Assembly: GCF_014905555.1 (NCBI RefSeq)
Contig: NZ_BNGS01000008.1
Location: 248,001 to 312,000 of the forward strand
Reading direction: 5' to 3'
Length of the DNA stretch: 64,000 bases
Source of the DNA: Streptomyces sp. Y2F8-2
GTDB taxonomy: Bacteria; Actinomycetota; Actinomycetes; Streptomycetales; Streptomycetaceae
Positions 57,217-64,000 of the stretch are shown here, piece after piece (the first letter of the stretch is position 1; each line of letters starts with the position of its first letter). A program made the position numbers and the translations under genes. A model generated the notes under the pieces. It did no database searches and was not told the DNA's origin. It saw nothing but the letters and a program-made list of their open reading frames with translations.

Positions 57217-57564
57217 TCAACCCGACTCGGTGGGCGAAGACATCCAAGCGAAGGCGTCTGCCGTTCGGGTAGCCGGCGATCCGATCCGCCAGGAATCGGT
57301 GATGTCGGTCCAGCCGTGGAGGTAGGCGCTGCGCGCGCCGTGCTCTGCTGCTTGGTCATAGAAGAGGGTGAACCTGTAGACCCTGCCGTCTTCGGAGATG
57401 ACTTGGCCGTCCTCGTGATCGGGGCCCTCCTGCAAGAGGTCGGCGACGATCGTCCGGTCTGGACCGACTCCTTGGCCCCTCAGGAGTTCCCGCAACCGGC
57501 TCCACAGGTCGTAGTCGCTGGTCCTCAGGAGATCGGTGTACTGAACGACGATGCTTGACACCAT
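57217..57564 (-). CDS. Hypothetical protein
   Basis: 115 residues from ATG 57564 (MVSSIVVQYTDLLRTSDYD). Soluble, with acidic middle (EGPDHEDGQVISEDGRVYRF) and DITDSWRIG near the end. An upstream longer frame to 57765 has no better support. Not recognised; lies just outside the element. Confidence 0.55.
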   Translation of the reverse strand: MVSSIVVQYTDLLRTSDYDLWSRLRELLRGQGVGPDRTIVADLLQEGPDHEDGQVISEDGRVYRFTLFYDQAAEHGARSAYLHGWTDITDSWRIGSPATRTADAFAWMSSPTESG

Positions 57565-57724
57565 CAACCCGTGATCGGTCCGATACCTGGTTGGGGGGAA
57601 GCGGGCCGATGAGGTCAAGATCGGCGGTAGGCCATCATCTTGGGAAGCTGCGAGCTTTTGCGGCCGGTTCGGGCGCTGACCTGGTGGAGGTAGGAGTGTC
57701 CGTGCCTCGTGCCATGATCCTCGG

Positions 57725-58198
57725 GTGCTCGAGATCCTGGGATACGAAGGCGGCTCTTTGGTCAAGGGGAGCGCCTATCTGGACGAGCCCTTGTTCTGGC
57801 CGGTGCACCTCGGTACCTGCTTGCGTGGCGAGGACGCGCAACGAGCCGCGTTCGGTGCCGACTGGGACGCGGCCATGGAGTTCTACCGCGCACTGTCCGC
57901 CGACCACGAGTGGCCGGTGTTCAGCGTGCCCCTGCGTTCCGGCCACACCATCTACGTCGTCTACCGCAATTTCGACGGAGATCAAGGGGTGGACTACCTG
58001 ATACATCACCCGGCTTGGCCCGCGGCGGAAACCCTCGCAGTGGACGACGGCCACTTCATGGGGCCCGGAACCGCCTGGCCGGAACTGCTGTCAGCTGCTC
58101 GGCAGTCGGCGCCAGAGGGCGTAGGCGGGCGGTTTGCACTGGAAGACCCGCCATCTTGTCGCGTGGGCCGGCCACCGCTCGTTCATCTGGGTCGATGA
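57725..58198 (+). pseudogene. Hypothetical protein, 3' end probably lost by deletion
   Basis: 157 codons from GTG 57725. The part to LLSAARQSAPEGVG (about residue 130) looks like a coherent domain: DWDAAMEFYRALSADHEWPVFSVPLRSGHTIYVVYRN, HFMGPGTAWPELL. Beyond it the frame (RPPLVHLGR) is out of family, while another frame continues with an unrelated domain (58134). So a deletion near 58110-58135 joined two genes. Confidence 0.6.
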
Positions 58199-58349
58199 CG
58201 AGATCAGCGATATGGACCGCCTCTGGGTCTCTGCGCAGCACGAAGGGCAGTCGCTGCTGCACCGCGTCGACCCGGTCGCAGCCCTTACTGACGACGATTT
58301 CGCCGAGCTCGCCCGCTGGCTCCGCTCCACCCTGCGCAACCGCTCCTGA
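58134..58349 (+). pseudogene. C-terminal fragment of a HAD-like or immunity-type protein
   Basis: 71 codons: SFIWVDDEISDMDRLWVS and HRVDPVAALTDDDFAELARWL, like the last part of HAD-domain or SUKH-neighbour proteins of Streptomyces. The start codon lies inside the junction with the previous gene, so no own 5' end. Fragment. Confidence 0.5.
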
Positions 58350-58844
58350 GCACCGCTTCAGGAGTTCGATCAACCGGGCCCTACGGCATGCTGCGGCAGA
58401 GGGTGCGGTGACATAGCGGGCCGCTGAGGCATTTTCCTCCGCTGCCATCGAGCTCCACGATCACCTTGAGCCCTGGGTCACGCAGGCCCAGTGGCTCTAC
58501 CGCTGGTGAGTCGGCTCAAGTCGTCGACTTGAACCCTGGCGGGTTCAGAACGCGCGGGGAACCGGAACCACGGCGCTTTCGTCGGGCGTCAGGCCGGCGG
58601 CCCGACCAGCGTCTCGAACGCCAGGCCGTCGCGGAACGGCAGGCCCGACCGCCCGTCGCCGTAAGGGAACGGGACGAGCTCACCGGTGCGACGGGGCCGC
58701 GCCGCGCATATGACGATCTTAGAACGAAGTGTGTGCAAGTGGTGTGGAAATCGATCATTCGATGGTAAGAACAGCCACTTGGTCTTTACGTTTCGCGCCG
58801 TGCCTGTGACCACTCCGGGTGCGAACACCAGAGGAGGTCCCGGT
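58350..58844. other. Leader of the large secreted-protein gene
   Basis: 495 bases without a supported gene. One inverted repeat TTGAACCCTGGCGGGTTCA (58528-58546 region). AT-richer stretch 58700-58790 (GATCTTAGAACGAAG, AATCGATCATTCGATGG) probably carries the promoter. Confidence 0.4.
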
Positions 58845-61800
58845 TTGGCCGGGTTTTTCGCGCCCGTACGCCGCGGCCGCCACCGCGACCGGCGACGCAG
58901 ATGGCTCTCCGCCATCGCCGCCGTGGCCGGTGCGGCACTGATCGGTACGACGATCGGTCTGGCAGTACAGTCGGCCCAGGCCGACCAGACCACCCAGGGC
59001 GTCGACAACTTGCGCACCAACTGGGACCAGAAGGAAGCAGGGCTCTCCCCGGCGGTCGTCCAGTCGTCCGCCTTCGGCCGGCTCTTCGCCACCAAATTGG
59101 ACGGGCAGATATACGCCCAGCCGCTGGTGCTGGGCGACCAGGTGATAGCGGTCACCGAGAGCAACACCGTGTACGGCCTCGACCGCACCACCGGTGCGAT
59201 CAAGTGGAGCAAGAACTACGGACCGGCGTGGCCGGCCTCCGCGATCGGCTGCGGTGACCTGGTGCCCAACGTGGGGGCGACCGCGACACCCGTCTACGAT
59301 CCCGCCACCAACGCCCTCTACTTCACCACCAAGGTCGACGACGGAACCTCCACGCACCGCCACCCGAAGTGGCTGATGCACGCGGTGGATCCGGCGTCCG
59401 GAGCCGAGTTCCCCGGGTGGCCGGTCACCATCGGCGGGAGCCCCGCCAATGAGCCCGGCGCCAGCTTCGACGCCTACTACGAGCAGCAGCGCCCCGGCCT
59501 GCTGCTGATGGACGGCGTCGTCTACGCGGGCTTCGGCGGCCACTGCGACGCGTGGCCGTACCGCGGCTACGTGGTCGGCGTGAGCACCACCGAACACAGC
59601 ATCACCTCGATGTGGGCCTCGGTGACCGGTACCGGCACAGGTGGCGCCGGCATCTGGCAGTCGGGCGGCGGCCTGGTCTCCGACGGTTCCGGCCGGATCT
59701 TCTTCAGCACCGGAAACGGCATCAGCCCGGCCCCCGGGCCGGGCAAGACCATGCAGGGAACCCTGGCCGAGTCCGTCGTCCGCCTCCAGGTCAACGCGGA
59801 CAACAGCCTCAGCACGGCCGACTTCTTCAGCCCGAGCGACGCCTCCACCCTGGACCTGAACGACCAGGACATCTCCTCCGGCGCCCCGATGGCGCTGCCG
59901 GACGGCTTCGGCACCAGCGAACACCCCCATCTGCTGGTCCAGCAGGGCAAGGACGGCCGGGTGTTCCTGCTCGACCGCGACAACCTCGGTGGCATGGGCC
60001 AGGGACCCTCGGGCGGCGACGCCGCGGTGAGCGTGTCCGGTCCCTACCAGGGGATGTGGGGGCACCCCGCGTTCTGGGGCGGCGACGGCGGCTATGTCTA
60101 CGTCGTCGGCAGCTACGGTCCGCTGCGGGCGCTCAAGTACGGCGTACGCAACGGCGGCACGCCCGCGCTTACCCTTACCGGCCAGAGCCAGGACACCTTC
60201 GGTTACACCAGCGGCTCTCCCGTCGTCACGTCCAACGGCACGGACGACTCGAGTGCCCTGGTGTGGATGGTCTCCGCGAGCAACGCCTCCGGGGCCGACG
60301 GCACCCTGCGTGCCTACAGCCCCACTCCGGACGGCAACGGCCTGCTGCCGCTGCTGTGGTCCGCCCCGATCGGCACGGCGACGAAGTTCAGCACTCCGAC
60401 CACCAACGACGGCAAGGTGTACGTCGGCACGCGGGACGGCGTGCTCTACGGTTTCGGCAGCCCGGCCAGGACCGCCCTGACCGCGGCCTCGCTCGACTTC
60501 GGCCAGGTCGGCCTGGGCAGCAGCAGCTCGGCCGCCATGAAGCTGACAGCCACGCAGGACGTCAGCATCACCGGACTCAAGGCCTCCGGCGCGTTCTCGG
60601 TCGACCCGTCCGCCGTGCCCACGGCCGAGCAGCCCAAGGCGCTGGCGACGGATGCCACCCTGGATGTGCCGATCAGCTTCACTCCCACGACCACCGGCGG
60701 CATCAACGGCACGCTGACCGCGAACCTGTCGGACGGCCAGAAGCTGGTCTTCGCACTCCACGGCGTCGGCACCAGGCCCGGTCTCGGGGCGGCGCCGGGA
60801 GCCGTGGACTTCGGGGACGTGCCCACCGGCAGCTCCTCGACGCTGAACCTGCAGATCACCAACACGGGCACCGAAGCGGAGACGATCGACTCGATCGACT
60901 CGCCCACCGGCCCGTTCACCGCCGCAGGTCTGCCGAGTGCGGGCACGGTCGTGCCGGCCGGCGGTTCGTTCGTGCTCTCGGTCACCTACACGCCGGTCGG
61001 CGGCCAGGACGACAGCGACGCACTGGTGATCAGCAGCAGCAGCGGCGGCGAGGCGCACAATCTGAGCGTGCCGGTCAACGGAACGGCCATCACGGGACAG
61101 GGGCACCTGCAGTTCTCCACGAGCTCGCTCGACTTCGGCTCGGTCCCGATCGGCAGCTCGAAATCGCTCTCCTTCACCCTCACCAACACCGGCAACATCC
61201 CGGTGACGGTGACCAAGGCCAAGGCGCCGACGGGTGACTTCAACAGCCCGATGCAGCTGTCCGAGGGCCTGGTCATCGGTCCCGAACAGACCGCCGTGCA
61301 GAGCGTGACGTTCACTCCGCGTTCGGCCTCGGACATGAGCGCCTCCTACGAAGTCACCGGGACCGGGGTCGACGCGAACGGCAGCGCCCAGGGCGCCATG
61401 TACGTGTCGGTCAAGGGCACCGGCACCGGCACCGCCACCACCACGTCGGCCAAGGACGGGCTGTGGCAGGCCAACGGCTCGGCGGTGGCCGCCGACGACG
61501 GCAGCGTCCAGCTGACCCCGGCCACCGGCAACCAGGCGGGCACGGCGGTGTACACCAAGCCGCTCCGCACCGACGGCCTTCGGGCCACCTTCACCGCCAA
61601 GTTCGGTCCTGGCAGCGGTGGAACCGGAATGACGCTCTCGCTCCTCGACCCCGCCCAGAACTCCGCCTCGGCACTGGGCGCGGCCGGCAGCGGCCTCGGT
61701 GTCGCGGGGCGGCCGGGCGTGGTGATCGCGTTCGGCACCGGCTGGAACAACACGCTCCGGACGCAGAACTTCGCGGGTGTGGGCTCCAGTTCGGCCGACT

Positions 61801-63269
61801 CCTCGACGATCGACTACCAGTCGGTCGCGAAACTCAGCACCTCCCTGCGCCAGGGCACGCACCAGGTGGACGTCCAGGTGGACGCCGGCCATGTGTATGT
61901 CTGGATCGACGGGACGCAGGTACTGGACGCGACACCGACGCTGACGTCCAGCGCACTCGTCGCCTTCTCCGGGGCCACGGGAGACAGCGCCGACACGCAG
62001 ACGGTGAGCGGCCTGGTCGTCAGCGAGGCGGCGCCCCCCGCTCCGCAGCCCAAGGCGGCGACCTCGCTCAACCTCACGGCCCCGAACACGGGTGTCCCGG
62101 GCCGGCCGTTGACCGTCAGCGGCACGCTGACGTCGACCGCGGCGCTTGCCCCGGGCCGGCTCGTGCACCTCACGCGGAACGGAGCGGCGCTGCGCGATGT
62201 GACGACGGCTGCGGACGGCTCCTTCACCTTCAGCGACACTCCGCCGGCGGAGGGTACGTACACCTACGCCGCAAGCTACGCGGGGGACGAGACCCACGAG
62301 ACGGCGAGCACCGCGGGTCTCGTGCAGGTCTCCAAGCTGACCACCTCGGTCACTGTGACGGCTCCGGCCACCGCCATCCGCACGCGCACACTGACGGTCT
62401 TCGGCAAGCTCTCCGGCTGGCCGTTCGCCGCCGGTCAGGTCGTCAAGGTGACGAAGACCGACCTCGCCCACCCGTCCGGTGTCGCACTCGCCGACGCCAA
62501 GGTCGCCGCGGACGGTTCGTTCAGGTTCGCGGACACCCCGCAGACCGGCAGCGCCAACACCTACAAGGTGACCTACGGCGGCGACGTCTCACACACGGCG
62601 GGCAGCCGCACCGTCACCGTCCTGGTGTCCCGGGCCGCCACGTCCCTGACCATCGCCACCGACCGCTCGACGTACACATACGGCCAGTACGCGAAGGTCA
62701 CCGCCCACCTGGGCACGACCTACAACCTGCGTACGGTGGCGATCTACGCCCAGCCGTACGGCGGCAAGGCGGTCCTGGTGAAGTCGGGCACGGTGGACTC
62801 CCACGGCAATCTGACGGCGTCCTACAAACTCGCCCACAACACCACGTTCAGCGTGGTGTTCGCCGGCGACTACCAGTACTCCCCGAGGACCGTCGCCGGA
62901 AGCGTGGACACCTATGTGGCGATCTCGGAGAAACTGTCCGGTTACTACACGAGCATGTCCTACAGCGGCACCCTCTACCGCGTGTACCACCAGACCGCCA
63001 AGGAGCAGCTCGCCGTCACCGTCACACCCGACAAGGCCGGTCAGTGCGTTGTCTACCGCGTGCAGCGGTACTACAGCGGCGCCTGGCACACGCAGAGCAC
63101 CACTCCCTGCGCCTCCCTTGGTTCCACCAGCACCGGGAGCCAGCAGATGTCCCTCACCAATGCCGTGAACAGCAGGTTCCGCGTGGCTGCGGAGTATGTC
63201 CACAGCAGTAAGGACAACACCAACCTCACCACCTGGGGCGCCTGGCAGTACTTCACCGTCAGGCAGTGA
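58845..63269 (+). CDS. Large secreted beta-propeller / Hydin-like / Ig-repeat protein
   Basis: 1474 residues from TTG 58845, which has AGAGGAGGT ending 6 bases upstream; earlier in-frame ATG/GTG codons (58686-58806) have no such site. Signal peptide: RRGRHRDRRRRWLSAIAAVAGAALIG, cut after SAQA. Then a PQQ/quinoprotein-like propeller (~60-580; KLDGQIYAQPLVLGDQVIAVT, TVYGLDRTTGAIKW, GKVYVGTRDGVLYGFG), three choice-of-anchor/Hydin-type modules (580-880; SLDFGQVGLGSSSS, VDFGDVPTGSSST, SLDFGSVPIGSSKS), a legume-lectin-like module (890-1100; FTAKFGPGSGGTGM), three Ig-like/carboxypeptidase-type repeats (1110-1380; AADGSFTF, AADGSFRF, DSHGNLTAS) and a C-terminal YYSGAW domain. Probably a surface or matrix protein binding carbohydrate; no catalytic quinone motif. 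No sortase signal. Confidence 0.85.
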   Translation: MAGFFAPVRRGRHRDRRRRWLSAIAAVAGAALIGTTIGLAVQSAQADQTTQGVDNLRTNWDQKEAGLSPAVVQSSAFGRLFATKLDGQIYAQPLVLGDQVIAVTESNTVYGLDRTTGAIKWSKNYGPAWPASAIGCGDLVPNVGATATPVYDPATNALYFTTKVDDGTSTHRHPKWLMHAVDPASGAEFPGWPVTIGGSPANEPGASFDAYYEQQRPGLLLMDGVVYAGFGGHCDAWPYRGYVVGVSTTEHSITSMWASVTGTGTGGAGIWQSGGGLVSDGSGRIFFSTGNGISPAPGPGKTMQGTLAESVVRLQVNADNSLSTADFFSPSDASTLDLNDQDISSGAPMALPDGFGTSEHPHLLVQQGKDGRVFLLDRDNLGGMGQGPSGGDAAVSVSGPYQGMWGHPAFWGGDGGYVYVVGSYGPLRALKYGVRNGGTPALTLTGQSQDTFGYTSGSPVVTSNGTDDSSALVWMVSASNASGADGTLRAYSPTPDGNGLLPLLWSAPIGTATKFSTPTTNDGKVYVGTRDGVLYGFGSPARTALTAASLDFGQVGLGSSSSAAMKLTATQDVSITGLKASGAFSVDPSAVPTAEQPKALATDATLDVPISFTPTTTGGINGTLTANLSDGQKLVFALHGVGTRPGLGAAPGAVDFGDVPTGSSSTLNLQITNTGTEAETIDSIDSPTGPFTAAGLPSAGTVVPAGGSFVLSVTYTPVGGQDDSDALVISSSSGGEAHNLSVPVNGTAITGQGHLQFSTSSLDFGSVPIGSSKSLSFTLTNTGNIPVTVTKAKAPTGDFNSPMQLSEGLVIGPEQTAVQSVTFTPRSASDMSASYEVTGTGVDANGSAQGAMYVSVKGTGTGTATTTSAKDGLWQANGSAVAADDGSVQLTPATGNQAGTAVYTKPLRTDGLRATFTAKFGPGSGGTGMTLSLLDPAQNSASALGAAGSGLGVAGRPGVVIAFGTGWNNTLRTQNFAGVGSSSADSSTIDYQSVAKLSTSLRQGTHQVDVQVDAGHVYVWIDGTQVLDATPTLTSSALVAFSGATGDSADTQTVSGLVVSEAAPPAPQPKAATSLNLTAPNTGVPGRPLTVSGTLTSTAALAPGRLVHLTRNGAALRDVTTAADGSFTFSDTPPAEGTYTYAASYAGDETHETASTAGLVQVSKLTTSVTVTAPATAIRTRTLTVFGKLSGWPFAAGQVVKVTKTDLAHPSGVALADAKVAADGSFRFADTPQTGSANTYKVTYGGDVSHTAGSRTVTVLVSRAATSLTIATDRSTYTYGQYAKVTAHLGTTYNLRTVAIYAQPYGGKAVLVKSGTVDSHGNLTASYKLAHNTTFSVVFAGDYQYSPRTVAGSVDTYVAISEKLSGYYTSMSYSGTLYRVYHQTAKEQLAVTVTPDKAGQCVVYRVQRYYSGAWHTQSTTPCASLGSTSTGSQQMSLTNAVNSRFRVAAEYVHSSKDNTNLTTWGAWQYFTVRQ

Positions 63270-63290
63270 GCAGCGGCCCGGACCCGGCTG

Positions 63291-63327
63291 GAAGCCCCGC
63301 CCTCGCACAGCACGAGGGCGGGGCTTC
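63291..63327 (+). terminator. Strong hairpin terminator after the large secreted-protein gene
   Basis: A 15-bp perfect stem, GAAGCCCCGCCCTCG (63291-63305) with its complement at 63313-63327, loop CACAGCA, 22 bases past the stop; followed by CCCCTTGT. Also faces the converging gene at 63390. Confidence 0.9.
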
Positions 63328-63389
63328 CCCTTGTCGCCGGGCGCGCGGCGACGACCGGGGTGCACCTCTCACCACCGCCTCGAACCGTC

Positions 63390-64000
63390 TCAGGGGCGCT
63401 GCGCCGCCATCCGTGCGGCCGACGCCAGGGTCGAGCGGGCCTCGCGTGGGGTGAGGCCCGTGCGGATCGCCGCGTCGAGGAGGGCGGGGGCCAGGTCCGG
63501 GCCGAAGCCGTTCTCGTAGGCCCGGCAGGCGGCCCAGAACAGGCGGGTGTTGCGCTGGCCCTCGTGCGCCGCGAGGACGAACTGGACCAGGCCCTGGCCG
63601 TGCCGGCCCGCCGACGAGGGCGTGGCGTGGCGCGGGCGCGGTGGGGGCGTGAGCAGGCGCAGCAGGGCGGGCGGGCAGGGTGCGGGCGGCAGTTGGGCGG
63701 TGCCCGGTGCCGTGCTGTATATGCCGTGGTCGGTGCGCGAGCCGGGGCCGACCAGGTAGCCGCCGGCGCCCCGGACGTCGATACCGGGTGCGAGGCGGCT
63801 CGCCGAGTTCGGTACGACGACGTCCGGCGGGCCGCTCAGCCACAGGTGGCGGCCGCCGCTCGGGGTGAGCACGACCACCGTCGCAGGGATCGTGAACAGA
63901 TGGCGCAGGGCGAGTTCGCGCAGGGCCGCCGAGGAGTCGGTGCCGGACTTGGTGTCGAGGTCGATGCCGATCAGGTGGTGGGGGTGCAGACCGCAGGCGA
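63390..64000 (-). CDS. Bifunctional DNA primase/polymerase (prim-pol), C-terminal part, cut by window edge
   Basis: The frame is open from the right edge: it reads HHLIGIDLDTKSGTDS (catalytic IDLD acidic motif), then FTIPATVVVLTPSGGRHLWL (GRH motif), VPNSASRLAPGIDVRGAGGYLVGPGS and a C-terminal helical region QFVLAAHEGQRNTRLFWAA with MAAQRP as end. These are the core blocks of archaeo-eukaryotic primase prim-pol domains found in Streptomyces chromosomes and elements. GTG 63878 is inside the domain and not a start. Converges with the large secreted-protein gene. Role unknown. Confidence 0.85.
   Translation of the reverse strand, partial: ACGLHPHHLIGIDLDTKSGTDSSAALRELALRHLFTIPATVVVLTPSGGRHLWLSGPPDVVVPNSASRLAPGIDVRGAGGYLVGPGSRTDHGIYSTAPGTAQLPPAPCPPALLRLLTPPPRPRHATPSSAGRHGQGLVQFVLAAHEGQRNTRLFWAACRAYENGFGPDLAPALLDAAIRTGLTPREARSTLASAARMAAQRP

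Noticed and set aside
58755..62471. Minus-strand frame of 1238 codons opposite the secreted mosaic protein
   Set aside because: Arg/Gly/His-rich composition with no domain; the plus strand has recognisable repeats, signal peptide and ribosome site.

Overview
The window is high-GC (about 70 percent) DNA of a Streptomyces chromosome. Supporting signs are strong G/C third-position bias, GTG and TTG starts, mycothiol-era gene families (F420-type oxidoreductase, MmyB-type regulator, DUF5926, AICE-type integrated element), two exact copies of the actinobacterial parS palindrome, and many TTGTCCACA/TTATCCACA DnaA boxes. ParS and DnaA-box density place it in the core chromosome, probably not far from oriC, but oriC itself is not seen. 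The gene order of the backbone (cyd genes, ABC pairs, serS-pheA, copper genes, pepP, SpoIIE-type phosphatase, htrA) agrees with what I remember of the Streptomyces core; I could not check it.

Layout. 1-4982: end of cydB, a fused cydDC exporter with two parS sites around its start, and a secreted M23 peptidase. 5046-9516: HAD phosphatase, luciferase-like oxidoreductase, KptA, and an alpha/beta-hydrolase fused to an SDR. 9773-13277: four coupled genes for two ABC-2 transporters. 13417-17628: small protein, an odd tRNA-like gene (13646-13750) with an oversized anticodon arm, HAD phosphatase, serS, a DnaA-box cluster, pheA. 17731-24134: a minus-strand copper/haem group (Dyp peroxidase, CopC-CopD fusion, PCuAC chaperone, SCO1/SenC, YcnI-like protein, membrane protein). 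24387: RsbW-like kinase.

25152-38365 is an accessory block. A MmyB-type regulator faces a minus-strand set of tightly overlapping genes: SnoaL-like protein, FAD monooxygenase, two MFS transporters, quinone-reductase-like enzyme, acyl carrier protein, FabH-like ketoacyl synthase, P-loop kinase and an AvrD-like double-repeat protein. A divergent plus-strand group (hotdog thioesterase, dienelactone hydrolase, AhpD-like protein, HAD-IB phosphatase) follows. I read this as a small biosynthetic cluster that makes and exports an acyl-derived, possibly syringolide- or butyrolactone-like signal. It is the best candidate here for an undescribed pathway.

38468-48648 returns to core genes: aminopeptidase P, SpoIIE/GAF phosphatase, prim-pol-type protein, secreted protein, DUF5926, second RsbW-like kinase, glycerophosphodiesterase and HtrA protease, separated by several unusual short repeats and hairpin terminators.

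48649-57094 is built around a tRNA-Ser(UGA) locus. An arsenic-resistance set (arsC, aquaporin, arsR, arsM) lies between a decayed tRNA-Ser copy with a 16-bp tandem duplication (48732-48836) and the intact tRNA (51677-51761). The intact tRNA is in turn the left end of a decayed actinomycete integrative element (about 5.3 kb) with 55-bp att repeats (51708-51762 and 56998-57052), a truncated integrase, xis, a damaged ATPase, a primase remnant, a GntR regulator and a glycosyltransferase. The hairpin terminator of the tRNA sits beyond the right att site. 57217-64000 holds gene remnants, a 1474-residue secreted multidomain protein started from TTG, and a prim-pol gene cut by the window edge.
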